The translations under genes and the position numbers were made by a program. A stretch of DNA of 64,000 nucleotides, from assembly GCA_032622095.1 (NCBI GenBank), contig CP136063.1, positions 70,843,980-70,907,979 on the forward strand, in the 5' to 3' direction. Source of the stretch: Siphonodentalium dalli (Eukaryota > Mollusca > Scaphopoda > Gadilida > Siphonodentaliidae). This document shows positions 1-14,372 of this stretch, piece after piece (position 1 is the stretch's first letter; the number at the start of each line of letters is the position of its first letter). The notes below the pieces were generated by a model. It had not been told where the DNA came from. It was given only the letters and a program-made list of their open reading frames with translations, and made no database searches.

Positions 1-165
1 TGTTTATTGGAAAGAATACGGGCCCACATTCAAAGTTTGAGGGCCCAAATCTCCGCCATTTTTTAACGGATTTACAATCTGTTTTCAGTTTTATGATCAA
101 CGTGTATGGTATATGTTATATATCAAGTTTCATATAATTCGGAGACGAAATAAATTTTGGTACCC

Positions 166-594
166 CGGACCACCCCTCCCCTGACCCACAACACTGAACC
201 GACACTGGCAAAATTTGGCTCATCGCGTGCTCTCTTCAGACCGCACGCATTGGCGTATCAGTTGACATCCAAAGTTTGACATCTTCGGAGGAGATGTGAT
301 CACAAGCATATGGGGCCAAATTTGCATTGTTTGAAGGCCCACAACTCTGACATTTTTCAATGGATTTTCGAAATTCTTTCAGTTTCTAGATCGGTTGGCG
401 GTATGGATGTTATATTCCAAGTTTCATCCGATTCGGAGAAGAATACAAAATTGGTACCCCGGACCACCCCTCCCCTGACCCACAACACTGAACCGACACT
501 GGCAAAATTTGGCCCATCGCGTGCTCTCTTCAGACCGCACGCACTGGGATATCAGACGACATCCAAAGTTCGACATCTTCGGAGGAGATAGGGT
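166..594 (+). repeat. Internal ~294-bp direct sub-repeat within the S monomer (representative copy)
   Basis: The segment starting CCCCGGACCACCCCTCCCCT at 163 recurs at 457, followed in both cases by the same ~130 bp ending in CATCTTCGGAGGAGA. The flanking GGGCCC-containing stretches near 36, 328, 630 and 1625 are more diverged versions of the same subunit. The 1744-bp monomer is therefore itself largely an older tandem array. The same internal structure is present in every S copy in the window. Confidence 0.85.
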
Positions 595-1200
595 CACAAG
601 CACATGGGACCAAATTGCAAACTTTGAGGGCCCGTAACTCTTGCATTTCTTCTCGGATTACAAAAATCCTTTCCGGTATGGGTTTGTTTTCGTTCAGGGA
701 ATCTACATACTTAAATAGATGAATGTCAATAATAAAAAAAAATTGCGAAAATATTGCCCCCACCCCAGTGTAAAAATATATGTCCAACCCTGTCAAATTT
801 TCTTCCTCGGACTAAGCTGACAACGGTCAACACGACTACAAAAACCAAATACAGTTATCTGGAATGATACGAGAGGACAACAGAGTACAATAAAATAGAG
901 GTTTGCCAACTATGGGCGGTAACTCTTCAGGGAAAGGGCGGACCCAAGTTTTTATGCCCGTGGGCAGTAGTGCATATCGAGATGTGCATACGGTCTAATT
1001 TTCGATGCTCTGCTTCTTATAATTTCCGAGATAATAAAATGACATTTTTTCAAATAAAGGGAGATAACTCCTCGGGGAAAACGCGGACAATATTCGTTAT
1101 GCGACGATGGCATACAACTCTTTGATCCCAAGATACGTACCAAGTTTTAGTGTGCTACTCCTGGTACTTTTCGAGTAATAAGGGTTGCAAAAGTGTCCAG

Positions 1201-1235
<35 letters not shown>

Positions 1236-1408
1236 AAAATAATCGAAAAAGGGCCATAACTCTGTCAAAATATATTGGACCAACATCCGGATAGCATTAT
1301 TTTTAGTAGACCTTAGATGCCTACATTCGCTAGAGATTTCGCGGTCCTCCTCCCATTAGTTTCTGAGTATTTCCAATTAAACAGAAAACGGCCGCAGTAG
1401 AAAAACAA

Positions 1409-1439
1409 TATACTTCCTTGGTTACACCATGGAAGTATA
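1409..1439. repeat. Hairpin TATACTTCC..GGAAGTATA inside S (representative copy)
   Basis: Inverted arms TATACTTCC and GGAAGTATA flank a short centre, followed at once by ATAATA. The same hairpin, slightly varied, ends T modules at 8319-8347, 10839-10865 and 59484-59513, so it is a shared landmark of families S and T. It recurs once per S monomer at 1744-bp spacing. Confidence 0.85.
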
Positions 1440-2944
1440 ATAATAGGGCAAATCATGAGCTCAATAAATCGCAGTTAAGGGACGGAAAATATGAATTAGG
1501 ATGATTATATCTTTCCCTTAACATGTGTGGGTTGATCTCAAGTGTTTGGGAGTGACCCCACCCCTGCCTCGAAATTGGGTGACGGGATTGGGAAATAGTC
1601 AAACCCGGCCCAAAATGCGAATTTTGAGAGCCCGTAACTCCGTTATTTTCCAATGGATTTAAAAATTGTTTTGAGTATTGTGATCAGCTACTTGCATTGA
1701 TTATTTGTTATAATTTTTGTCTGATTCAGAGACGAATAACATTTTGTTTATTGGAAAGAATACGGGCCCACATTCAAAGTTTGAGGGCCCAAATCTCCGC
1801 CATTTTTTAACGGATTTACAATCTGTTTTCAGTTTTATGATCAACGTGTATGGTATATGTTATATATCAAGTTTCATATAATTCGGAGACGAAATAAATT
1901 TTGGTACCCCGGACCACCCCTCCCCTGACCCACAACACTGAACCGACACTGGCAAAATTTGGCTCATCGCGTGCTCTCTTCAGACCGCACGCATTGGCGT
2001 ATCAGTTGACATCCAAAGTTTGACATCTTCGGAGGAGATGTGATCACAAGCATATGGGGCCAAATTTGCATTGTTTGAAGGCCCACAACTCTGACATTTT
2101 TCAATGGATTTTCGAAATTCTTTCAGTTTCTAGATCGGTTGGCGGTATGGATGTTATATTCCAAGTTTCATCCGATTCGGAGAAGAATACAAAATTGGTA
2201 CCCCGGACCACCCCTCCCCTGACCCACAACACTGAACCGACACTGGCAAAATTTGGCCCATCGCGTGCTCTCTTCAGACCGCACGCACTGGGATATCAGA
2301 CGACATCCAAAGTTCGACATCTTCGGAGGAGATAGGGTCACAAGCACATGGGACCAAATTGCAAACTTTGAGGGCCCGTAACTCTTGCATTTCTTCTCGG
2401 ATTACAAAAATCCTTTCCGGTATGGGTTTGTTTTCGTTCAGGGAATCTACATACTTAAATAGATGAATGTCAATAATAAAAAAAAATTGCGAAAATATTG
2501 CCCCCACCCCAGTGTAAAAATATATGTCCAACCCTGTCAAATTTTCTTCCTCGGACTAAGCTGACAACGGTCAACACGACTACAAAAACCAAATACAGTT
2601 ATCTGGAATGATACGAGAGGACAACAGAGTACAATAAAATAGAGGTTTGCCAACTATGGGCGGTAACTCTTCAGGGAAAGGGCGGACCCAAGTTTTTATG
2701 CCCGTGGGCAGTAGTGCATATCGAGATGTGCATACGGTCTAATTTTCGATGCTCTGCTTCTTATAATTTCCGAGATAATAAAATGACATTTTTTCAAATA
2801 AAGGGAGATAACTCCTCGGGGAAAACGCGGACAATATTCGTTATGCGACGATGGCATACAACTCTTTGATCCCAAGATACGTACCAAGTTTTAGTGTGCT
2901 ACTCCTGGTACTTTTCGAGTAATAAGGGTTGCAAAAGTGTCCAG

Positions 2945-2979
<35 letters not shown>

Positions 2980-4688
2980 AAAATAATCGAAAAAGGGCCA
3001 TAACTCTGTCAAAATATATTGGACCAACATCCGGATAGCATTATTTTTAGTAGACCTTAGATGCCTACATTCGCTAGAGATTTCGCGGTCCTCCTCCCAT
3101 TAGTTTCTGAGTATTTCCAATTAAACAGAAAACGGCCGCAGTAGAAAAACAATATACTTCCTTGGTTACACCATGGAAGTATAATAATAGGGCAAATCAT
3201 GAGCTCAATAAATCGCAGTTAAGGGACGGAAAATATGAATTAGGATGATTATATCTTTCCCTTAACATGTGTGGGTTGATCTCAAGTGTTTGGGAGTGAC
3301 CCCACCCCTGCCTCGAAATTGGGTGACGGGATTGGGAAATAGTCAAACCCGGCCCAAAATGCGAATTTTGAGAGCCCGTAACTCCGTTATTTTCCAATGG
3401 ATTTAAAAATTGTTTTGAGTATTGTGATCAGCTACTTGCATTGATTATTTGTTATAATTTTTGTCTGATTCAGAGACGAATAACATTTTGTTTATTGGAA
3501 AGAATACGGGCCCACATTCAAAGTTTGAGGGCCCAAATCTCCGCCATTTTTTAACGGATTTACAATCTGTTTTCAGTTTTATGATCAACGTGTATGGTAT
3601 ATGTTATATATCAAGTTTCATATAATTCGGAGACGAAATAAATTTTGGTACCCCGGACCACCCCTCCCCTGACCCACAACACTGAACCGACACTGGCAAA
3701 ATTTGGCTCATCGCGTGCTCTCTTCAGACCGCACGCATTGGCGTATCAGTTGACATCCAAAGTTTGACATCTTCGGAGGAGATGTGATCACAAGCATATG
3801 GGGCCAAATTTGCATTGTTTGAAGGCCCACAACTCTGACATTTTTCAATGGATTTTCGAAATTCTTTCAGTTTCTAGATCGGTTGGCGGTATGGATGTTA
3901 TATTCCAAGTTTCATCCGATTCGGAGAAGAATACAAAATTGGTACCCCGGACCACCCCTCCCCTGACCCACAACACTGAACCGACACTGGCAAAATTTGG
4001 CCCATCGCGTGCTCTCTTCAGACCGCACGCACTGGGATATCAGACGACATCCAAAGTTCGACATCTTCGGAGGAGATAGGGTCACAAGCACATGGGACCA
4101 AATTGCAAACTTTGAGGGCCCGTAACTCTTGCATTTCTTCTCGGATTACAAAAATCCTTTCCGGTATGGGTTTGTTTTCGTTCAGGGAATCTACATACTT
4201 AAATAGATGAATGTCAATAATAAAAAAAAATTGCGAAAATATTGCCCCCACCCCAGTGTAAAAATATATGTCCAACCCTGTCAAATTTTCTTCCTCGGAC
4301 TAAGCTGACAACGGTCAACACGACTACAAAAACCAAATACAGTTATCTGGAATGATACGAGAGGACAACAGAGTACAATAAAATAGAGGTTTGCCAACTA
4401 TGGGCGGTAACTCTTCAGGGAAAGGGCGGACCCAAGTTTTTATGCCCGTGGGCAGTAGTGCATATCGAGATGTGCATACGGTCTAATTTTCGATGCTCTG
4501 CTTCTTATAATTTCCGAGATAATAAAATGACATTTTTTCAAATAAAGGGAGATAACTCCTCGGGGAAAACGCGGACAATATTCGTTATGCGACGATGGCA
4601 TACAACTCTTTGATCCCAAGATACGTACCAAGTTTTAGTGTGCTACTCCTGGTACTTTTCGAGTAATAAGGGTTGCAAAAGTGTCCAG

Positions 4689-4723
<35 letters not shown>

Positions 4724-6659
4724 AAAATAATCGAAAAAGGGCCATAACTCTGTCAAAATATATTGGACCAACATCCGGATAGCATTATTTTTAGTAGACC
4801 TTAGATGCCTACATTCGCTAGAGATTTCGCGGTCCTCCTCCCATTAGTTTCTGAGTATTTCCAATTAAACAGAAAACGGCCGCAGTAGAAAAACAATATA
4901 CTTCCTTGGTTACACCATGGAAGTATAATAATAGGGCAAATCATGAGCTCAATAAATCGCAGTTAAGGGACGGAAAATATGAATTAGGATGATTATATCT
5001 TTCCCTTAACATGTGTGGGTTGATCTCAAGTGTTTGGGAGTGACCCCACCCCTGCCTCGAAATTGGGTGACGGGATTGGGAAATAGTCAAACCCGGCCCA
5101 AAATGCGAATTTTGAGAGCCCGTAACTCCGTTATTTTCCAATGGATTTAAAAATTGTTTTGAGTATTGTGATCAGCTACTTGCATTGATTATTTGTTATA
5201 ATTTTTGTCTGATTCAGAGACGAATAACATTTTGTTTATTGGAAAGAATACGGGCCCACATTCAAAGTTTGAGGGCCCAAATCTCCGCCATTTTTTAACG
5301 GATTTACAATCTGTTTTCAGTTTTATGATCAACGTGTATGGTATATGTTATATATCAAGTTTCATATAATTCGGAGACGAAATAAATTTTGGTACCCCGG
5401 ACCACCCCTCCCCTGACCCACAACACTGAACCGACACTGGCAAAATTTGGCTCATCGCGTGCTCTCTTCAGACCGCACGCATTGGCGTATCAGTTGACAT
5501 CCAAAGTTTGACATCTTCGGAGGAGATGTGATCACAAGCATATGGGGCCAAATTTGCATTGTTTGAAGGCCCACAACTCTGACATTTTTCAATGGATTTT
5601 CGAAATTCTTTCAGTTTCTAGATCGGTTGGCGGTATGGATGTTATATTCCAAGTTTCATCCGATTCGGAGAAGAATACAAAATTGGTACCCCGGACCACC
5701 CCTCCCCTGACCCACAACACTGAACCGACACTGGCAAAATTTGGCCCATCGCGTGCTCTCTTCAGACCGCACGCACTGGGATATCAGACGACATCCAAAG
5801 TTCGACATCTTCGGAGGAGATAGGGTCACAAGCACATGGGACCAAATTGCAAACTTTGAGGGCCCGTAACTCTTGCATTTCTTCTCGGATTACAAAAATC
5901 CTTTCCGGTATGGGTTTGTTTTCGTTCAGGGAATCTACATACTTAAATAGATGAATGTCAATAATAAAAAAAAATTGCGAAAATATTGCCCCCACCCCAG
6001 TGTAAAAATATATGTCCAACCCTGTCAAATTTTCTTCCTCGGACTAAGCTGACAACGGTCAACACGACTACAAAAACCAAATACAGTTATCTGGAATGAT
6101 ACGAGAGGACAACAGAGTACAATAAAATAGAGGTTTGCCAACTATGGGCGGTAACTCTTCAGGGAAAGGGCGGACCCAAGTTTTTATGCCCGTGGGCAGT
6201 AGTGCATATCGAGATGTGCATACGGTCTAATTTTCGATGCTCTGCTTCTTATAATTTCCGAGATAATAAAATGACATTTTTTCAAATAAAGGGAGATAAC
6301 TCCTCGGGGAAAACGCGGACAATATTCGTTATGCGACGATGGCATACAACTCTTTGATCCCAAGATACGTACCAAGTTTTAGTGTGCTACTCCTGGTACT
6401 TTTCGAGTAATAAGGGTTGCAAAAGTGTCCAGTATAATAATAATAATAACTAGAATGAAACTGTAATTGCACAGCAATTTCGATACTTCCATGTTCGCCA
6501 ATGACGAAATTGTGTCACCTGATAAAGCGTCATTTTTCAGTCAGTATGGTGATACTCTAGCTCATAGTAATACTCGGCAACCGCAGATTCTATCCACCAA
6601 ATTCCATCAAAATCTGCACCAAAAACAATTTGAGAAACATACCAACATACCGGAAGTGA

Positions 6660-6905
6660 AATCAGTAAAATGTATCGTATATAGGTAGTACCCACACACC
6701 TTACCATACCACCACCCACAGTAACTTATGTGCCGCAGGCGCGCGTATATAGGTAGTAAACAACTCACCACTCCATCCCGCCACCAATAGTAGCCTATAT
6801 ATGCTCTCATATATAGGTAGTACCCACTCATCATCCCATCCCGCCACCCATAGTATCTTATGCGCCACAGACTCTCGTATGTAGGTAGTATACCCAATTC
6901 AAGTG
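6660..6905. repeat. Minisatellite, ~65-bp unit (short version)
   Basis: Three to four units each carry ATATAGGTAGTA, a CCACCC-rich stretch and TAGTATCTTATGCGCC. The same minisatellite is longer at the equivalent place in T module III (18108-18590), which shows copy-number change inside the T family. Confidence 0.8.
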
Positions 6906-8318
6906 GCATAGTGATCAGCGGCAGCTAGTGATGATGTCCACCAAATTTCATTAAAATATGCGCCAAAATAGTTTTTGAGATACATACCCACAGCCATTTC
7001 TCCCAAACCGGAAGTGAACTCCATTAACTATATATACCATTAAAGAGCGCAGAGTTTGCTGCACATCATGCAAAAAGTCCCAACTCGATATCTCAAGCCC
7101 TTCTGGATTTCATATAAAGAGCGTTCTTTTATTCTTCGACCAGTAGCGAACTTTTAAACCGGAAGTGCGAAACCTATCATTTTTCGCCGGTACATAACAC
7201 ACATAAATGAGCAAATAATGAAAAAAGTCCGAACTCGATATCTCTAGCCGTTTCGGAGGAGATACTGGAACAACAATAAAATCGATAAAGAGCGTTTTTT
7301 CCAAAGGTCAAGGTCACACGAAATTCCCTATTAGTTCATCGACTGCCAATGCTCAATGGCTAAAAGGGTTCCGAATTTCAAATCAATCGGCCAAGCCGTT
7401 TTGGCGATATAAGAAATCAAACATCGATTTTGCAAGTCATTTTAGTTGCGCGAAGACCCCCCAAAAATCAACAAAATGTCGATAACTCTGAAGGTCAAGG
7501 TCGGAAATAAACCAGGTTTTTAAACAGCCATAACTATCGAAGTTTATGTCCGATTTTCAAAATTCGAGATGCATAGCAATCAGTGGCATCTACTGATGAC
7601 GTCTACCAAATGTCATCAAAATATGCGCTAAAATAGTTTTGAGATACATACCCACACGTCCGCTCTCCCGAACCGGAAGTGATATCCGTTAACTATATAT
7701 ATCGTTCGATAGCGCAGAGTTTGCTGCACATAATGCAAAAAGACCCAACTCAATATCTCAAGCCGTTCTAGATTCCCTATAAAGAGCGTTGATTTATCCT
7801 TCGACCAGTAGCGAACTTTTAAACCGGAAGTGCGAACCCTATAATATTTCAGCATTTTAGAACACACATTCAGGCGCAAATAATGAAAAAAGTCCGAAAT
7901 CGATATCTCAAGCCGTTTCGGAGGAGATATGTGCACAACAATAAAACAGATAGAGAGCGTTGTTTCCAAAGTTCAGGTCACACGAAATTCCCCATTTGTA
8001 CATCGACTTCGTATACCCAATGTCTATGCAGGTACCAAATTTCAAATCAATCGGTCAAGCCGTTTCGACGATATAAGAATTCAAACCTCGATTTCGCAAG
8101 TTACTTTTGTGTCGCGAAAAACCCCCAAAAATCTACAAAATGGCGATAACTCCGAAGGTCAAGGTCGGACGAAATTCTCGATGGGCCATTTTCAGAGAAC
8201 TTCCAAAGTTATATACTAAAGCCGAAAACAGCAGGTAAATCGGTCCAGCCGTTCCGGAGATTAAGGCATGTTATTGGAATAAGAAGAAGAAAAACAATAA
8301 AAGCCAGAAGAATTACAA

Positions 8319-8347
8319 TATACTTCCATGTTACACATGGAAGTATA
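8319..8347. repeat. Terminal hairpin of T module I
   Basis: Twelve-base arms TATACTTCCATG and CATGGAAGTATA separated by five bases, followed immediately by ACTAGAATG, the start of the next T module. It marks a module-to-module junction. Confidence 0.9.
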
Positions 8348-10838
8348 ACTAGAATGAAACTGTAATTGCACAGCAATTTCGATACTTCCATGTTGCCAAT
8401 GACGGGAACTTGTGTCGTCCATTAACGAGTTAGTTGTCAGCAGACACATGCGAGTATTGTGATACTATATACCATACTACTAGTCACCAACCATAGTATT
8501 TTATCCACCAAATTTCATCAAATTCTGCACCCACTCGCCAGTTCTCCCAAACCGGAAGTCAAATCAGTACCCTATATATATCAACATACAGCGCAGAGTC
8601 TGATGCACAAAAACTGCGAATGCTCAATAGCTATCCAGGTTCAAAATTTCAAATCAATTGGCTGAGCCGTTTTGACGATATGAGAAATGTAACTCGATTT
8701 GCAAGTTATTATGGTGGCACGAAACCTTCCCAAAAACCAGGTATTTAAGCAGCCATAACTCCAGAAGTTTTAGCCCAATTAAAAAAATTCGAGTGGGATA
8801 GTGATCATCGGCAACTAGAGATTATATCCACTAAATTTCATTATAATCTGCGCCAAAACAGTTTTGAGGTACATACACACACGCCCGTTCTCCAGAACCG
8901 GAAGTGAAATCCGTTAACTATATATATCTTTATACATCGCACAGTTGGATGCACATAACGCAAAAAGTCCCAACTCAATATCTCAAGCCGTTCTGGATTT
9001 CGTATAAAGAGAGTTCTTTTATTATTCGACCCAGGGTCAACTTTTAAACCGGAAGGGCGACCCCTATTATTTTTCGGTGGTGTGTAACACGTGTGCGTGC
9101 GCAAATAATGAAAAAAGTCCCAACCAGATATCTCAAGCCGTTTAGGAGGAGATACGTTAACAACAATAAAACATATAAAGAGCGTTCTTCCAAAGGTCAA
9201 GGTCAGACGAAATTCCTTATTAATGCATCGACTGCGTATGCTCAATGGCTATGCAGGCACAAAATTTCAAATCAATTGGCCAAGCCCTTTCGACGGTATA
9301 AGAAATCAAACATCAATTTTGCAATTTTGCAAGTCATTCTAGGGGTCCGAAAACCCCATAAAAATCAGGTCTCTAAGCAGCAATAACTCGAGAAGTTTAA
9401 GTCCGATTTTTAAAATCGGAGCGGAGTAGTGGTCAGCAACAACTAAAGATTATGTCCACCAAATTTCATCCAAATCTGCGCCAAAATAGTGTTGAGATAC
9501 ATACCCACACGGTCGTTCTTCCGAACTGGAAGTGAAATCCGTTAACTAAATATATCGTTCGAGAGCGCAGAGTTTGCTGCACATCATGCAAAAAGTCCCA
9601 ACTCAATATCTCAAGCCGTTCTGGATTCCCTATAAAGAGCGTTATTTTATCCTTCGACAAGTAGCGAACTTTTAAACCGGAAGTGCGAACCATATCATTT
9701 TTCGGCGGTTCATGACACACATACACGTGTAAATAATGAAAAATTCCGAACCCCATATCTCAAGCCGTTTAGGAGGAGATCTCTTCACAACAATAAAACC
9801 GATAAAGAGCGTTGTGCCCAAAGGTCAAGGTCAGACGAAGTTCCCTATTAGTTCATCGACTGCCAATGCGCAATGGCTAAGAAGATTCCGAATTTCAAAT
9901 CAATCGGCCAAGCCGTTTCGGCGTTATACGAAATCAAACCTCGATTTTGCAAGTCATTTTAGTGGCGCGAAGACCCCCAAAAATCAACAAAATGTCGATA
10001 ACTCTGAAGGTCAAGGTCGGAAATAAATCAGGTTTTTAAACAGCCATAACTAACGAAGTTTATGTCCGATTTTAAAAATTCGAGTTGCATAGCAATCAGG
10101 GGCATCTACTGATGACGTCTACCAAATGTCATCAAAATATTCGCTAAAATAGTTTTGAGATACATACCCACACGCCCGCTCTCCCGAACCGGAAGTGATA
10201 TCCGTTAACTATATATATCGTTCGATAGCGCAGAGTTTGCTGCACATAATGCAAAAAGTCCCAACTCAATATCTCAAGCCGTTCTGGATTCCCTATAAAG
10301 AGAGTTCTTTTAACCTTCGACCAGTAGCGAACTTTTAAACCGGAAGTGCGAACCCTATAATTTTTCAGTATTTTAGAACACACATACAGGCGCAAATAAT
10401 GAAAAAAGTCCAAAATCGATATCTCAAGCCGTTTCGGAGGAGATATGTGCACAACAATAAAACAGATAGTGAGCGTTGTTTCCAAAGTTCAAGGTCACAT
10501 GAAATTCCCTATTTGTACATCGACTTCGTATACTCAATGTCTATGCAGGTACCACATATCAAATCAATCGGTCAAGCCATTTCGACGATATAAGAATTCA
10601 AACATCGATTTTGCAAGTTACCTTTGTGTCGCGAAAACCCCCCAAATATCAACAAAATGGCGATAACTCCGAGGGTCAAGGTCGTACGAAATTCTCAATA
10701 TGCTATTTAGCGAGATCTTCCAAGGTTTTATTCTAAAGAAAAAAACCGCAGGTGAATCGGTTCAGCCGTTCTCGAGATATAAGGGTGTTATTGGAATAAT
10801 AAGAATAAGAAGAAAAAGAAAAGCCAGAAGAATTACAA
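8348..10838 (+). repeat. Repeat family T, module II
   Basis: Starts ACTAGAATGAAACTG. About 650-bp subunits are marked near 8866, 9491 and 10157. From about 8840 to the end it matches the T module at about 57450-59510 in the same order, so the two are copies of one long module. Subunits carry AGGTCAAGGTCA (e.g. near 9195 and 9824). The right end is an A/G-rich stretch and then a palindrome. No coding potential is evident. Confidence 0.85.
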
Positions 10839-10865
10839 TATACTTCCATTTAAAATGGAAGTATA
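10839..10865. repeat. Perfect palindrome at the T-to-S junction
   Basis: Thirteen-base arms TATACTTCCATTT and AAATGGAAGTATA around one central base, followed by (ATA)n and then the S monomer. It is the strongest version of the shared hairpin. Confidence 0.9.
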
Positions 10866-12593
10866 ATAATAATAATAATAATGAAAAATAATCGAAAAAG
10901 GGCCATAACTCTGTCAAAATATATTGGACCAACATCCGGATAGCATTATTTTTAGTAGACCTTAGATGCCTACATTCGCTAGAGATTTCGCGGTCCTCCT
11001 CCCATTAGTTTCTGAGTATTTCCAATTAAACAGAAAACGGCCGCAGTAGAAAAACAATATACTTCCTTGGTTACACCATGGAAGTATAATAATAGGGCAA
11101 ATCATGAGCTCAATAAATCGCAGTTAAGGGACGGAAAATATGAATTAGGATGATTATATCTTTCCCTTAACATGTGTGGGTTGATCTCAAGTGTTTGGGA
11201 GTGACCCCACCCCTGCCTCGAAATTGGGTGACGGGATTGGGAAATAGTCAAACCCGGCCCAAAATGCGAATTTTGAGAGCCCGTAACTCCGTTATTTTCC
11301 AATGGATTTAAAAATTGTTTTGAGTATTGTGATCAGCTACTTGCATTGATTATTTGTTATAATTTTTGTCTGATTCAGAGACGAATAACATTTTGTTTAT
11401 TGGAAAGAATACGGGCCCACATTCAAAGTTTGAGGGCCCAAATCTCCGCCATTTTTTAACGGATTTACAATCTGTTTTCAGTTTTATGATCAACGTGTAT
11501 GGTATATGTTATATATCAAGTTTCATATAATTCGGAGACGAAATAAATTTTGGTACCCCGGACCACCCCTCCCCTGACCCACAACACTGAACCGACACTG
11601 GCAAAATTTGGCTCATCGCGTGCTCTCTTCAGACCGCACGCATTGGCGTATCAGTTGACATCCAAAGTTTGACATCTTCGGAGGAGATGTGATCACAAGC
11701 ATATGGGGCCAAATTTGCATTGTTTGAAGGCCCACAACTCTGACATTTTTCAATGGATTTTCGAAATTCTTTCAGTTTCTAGATCGGTTGGCGGTATGGA
11801 TGTTATATTCCAAGTTTCATCCGATTCGGAGAAGAATACAAAATTGGTACCCCGGACCACCCCTCCCCTGACCCACAACACTGAACCGACACTGGCAAAA
11901 TTTGGCCCATCGCGTGCTCTCTTCAGACCGCACGCACTGGGATATCAGACGACATCCAAAGTTCGACATCTTCGGAGGAGATAGGGTCACAAGCACATGG
12001 GACCAAATTGCAAACTTTGAGGGCCCGTAACTCTTGCATTTCTTCTCGGATTACAAAAATCCTTTCCGGTATGGGTTTGTTTTCGTTCAGGGAATCTACA
12101 TACTTAAATAGATGAATGTCAATAATAAAAAAAAATTGCGAAAATATTGCCCCCACCCCAGTGTAAAAATATATGTCCAACCCTGTCAAATTTTCTTCCT
12201 CGGACTAAGCTGACAACGGTCAACACGACTACAAAAACCAAATACAGTTATCTGGAATGATACGAGAGGACAACAGAGTACAATAAAATAGAGGTTTGCC
12301 AACTATGGGCGGTAACTCTTCAGGGAAAGGGCGGACCCAAGTTTTTATGCCCGTGGGCAGTAGTGCATATCGAGATGTGCATACGGTCTAATTTTCGATG
12401 CTCTGCTTCTTATAATTTCCGAGATAATAAAATGACATTTTTTCAAATAAAGGGAGATAACTCCTCGGGGAAAACGCGGACAATATTCGTTATGCGACGA
12501 TGGCATACAACTCTTTGATCCCAAGATACGTACCAAGTTTTAGTGTGCTACTCCTGGTACTTTTCGAGTAATAAGGGTTGCAAAAGTGTCCAG

Positions 12594-12628
<35 letters not shown>

Positions 12629-14337
12629 AAAATAATCGAAAAAGGGCCATAACTCTGTCAAAATATATTGGACCAACATCCGGATAGCATTATTTTTAGT
12701 AGACCTTAGATGCCTACATTCGCTAGAGATTTCGCGGTCCTCCTCCCATTAGTTTCTGAGTATTTCCAATTAAACAGAAAACGGCCGCAGTAGAAAAACA
12801 ATATACTTCCTTGGTTACACCATGGAAGTATAATAATAGGGCAAATCATGAGCTCAATAAATCGCAGTTAAGGGACGGAAAATATGAATTAGGATGATTA
12901 TATCTTTCCCTTAACATGTGTGGGTTGATCTCAAGTGTTTGGGAGTGACCCCACCCCTGCCTCGAAATTGGGTGACGGGATTGGGAAATAGTCAAACCCG
13001 GCCCAAAATGCGAATTTTGAGAGCCCGTAACTCCGTTATTTTCCAATGGATTTAAAAATTGTTTTGAGTATTGTGATCAGCTACTTGCATTGATTATTTG
13101 TTATAATTTTTGTCTGATTCAGAGACGAATAACATTTTGTTTATTGGAAAGAATACGGGCCCACATTCAAAGTTTGAGGGCCCAAATCTCCGCCATTTTT
13201 TAACGGATTTACAATCTGTTTTCAGTTTTATGATCAACGTGTATGGTATATGTTATATATCAAGTTTCATATAATTCGGAGACGAAATAAATTTTGGTAC
13301 CCCGGACCACCCCTCCCCTGACCCACAACACTGAACCGACACTGGCAAAATTTGGCTCATCGCGTGCTCTCTTCAGACCGCACGCATTGGCGTATCAGTT
13401 GACATCCAAAGTTTGACATCTTCGGAGGAGATGTGATCACAAGCATATGGGGCCAAATTTGCATTGTTTGAAGGCCCACAACTCTGACATTTTTCAATGG
13501 ATTTTCGAAATTCTTTCAGTTTCTAGATCGGTTGGCGGTATGGATGTTATATTCCAAGTTTCATCCGATTCGGAGAAGAATACAAAATTGGTACCCCGGA
13601 CCACCCCTCCCCTGACCCACAACACTGAACCGACACTGGCAAAATTTGGCCCATCGCGTGCTCTCTTCAGACCGCACGCACTGGGATATCAGACGACATC
13701 CAAAGTTCGACATCTTCGGAGGAGATAGGGTCACAAGCACATGGGACCAAATTGCAAACTTTGAGGGCCCGTAACTCTTGCATTTCTTCTCGGATTACAA
13801 AAATCCTTTCCGGTATGGGTTTGTTTTCGTTCAGGGAATCTACATACTTAAATAGATGAATGTCAATAATAAAAAAAAATTGCGAAAATATTGCCCCCAC
13901 CCCAGTGTAAAAATATATGTCCAACCCTGTCAAATTTTCTTCCTCGGACTAAGCTGACAACGGTCAACACGACTACAAAAACCAAATACAGTTATCTGGA
14001 ATGATACGAGAGGACAACAGAGTACAATAAAATAGAGGTTTGCCAACTATGGGCGGTAACTCTTCAGGGAAAGGGCGGACCCAAGTTTTTATGCCCGTGG
14101 GCAGTAGTGCATATCGAGATGTGCATACGGTCTAATTTTCGATGCTCTGCTTCTTATAATTTCCGAGATAATAAAATGACATTTTTTCAAATAAAGGGAG
14201 ATAACTCCTCGGGGAAAACGCGGACAATATTCGTTATGCGACGATGGCATACAACTCTTTGATCCCAAGATACGTACCAAGTTTTAGTGTGCTACTCCTG
14301 GTACTTTTCGAGTAATAAGGGTTGCAAAAGTGTCCAG

Positions 14338-14372
<35 letters not shown>

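Larger units (their letters stand above)
1..6448. repeat. Satellite S, block 1: ~3.7 head-to-tail copies of a 1744-bp monomer
   Basis: Anchor sequences recur at exactly 1744-bp spacing (for example starts at 310, 2054, 3798, 5542). Monomers are delimited by (ATA/AAT)n runs at about 1201-1233, 2945-2977, 4689-4721 and 6431-6448. I noticed no substitution between copies, and the four longest open frames translate identically in every copy. The window opens inside a monomer. Each monomer holds a hairpin TATACTTCC..GGAAGTATA (1409-1439 in the first copy) and diverged internal sub-repeats of about 294 bp. The short overlapping open frames (63-93 codons) have no recognisable domain and are not annotated as genes. 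The right edge is (ATA)n followed by ACTAG, where a T module begins. Confidence 0.97.
6449..8347 (+). repeat. Repeat family T, module I
   Basis: Begins ACTAGAATGAAACTG directly after the (ATA)n end of S block 1 and ends in a TATACTTCCATG hairpin. The interior holds subunits of about 650 bp, marked by GAGATACATACCCACACG near 6978 and 7631, each with phrases such as CTCAAGCCGTT, ACCGGAAGTG and AAGGTCAAGGTC. Open frames here are frameshifted, differ between copies and resemble nothing known, so I treat it as non-coding repeat DNA. The same start sequence recurs at 8348 and 17857. Confidence 0.85.

Noticed and set aside
310-591. 93-codon open frame (and the 88-, 63- and 66-codon frames on the other strand) repeated in every S monomer
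   Set aside because: They recur only because the monomer recurs, overlap one another on opposite strands, and show no domain, signal or codon pattern of a gene. The diverged S copy at 62797-64000 does not preserve them.
7110-10485. Short minus-strand open frames sharing phrases such as SPPKRLEIS and NPERLEILSWDFL
   Set aside because: They are translations of T-family repeat phrases (the reverse complement of CTCAAGCCGTTT). Frames break and shift between copies in step with DNA repeat divergence, with no sign of protein-level constraint.
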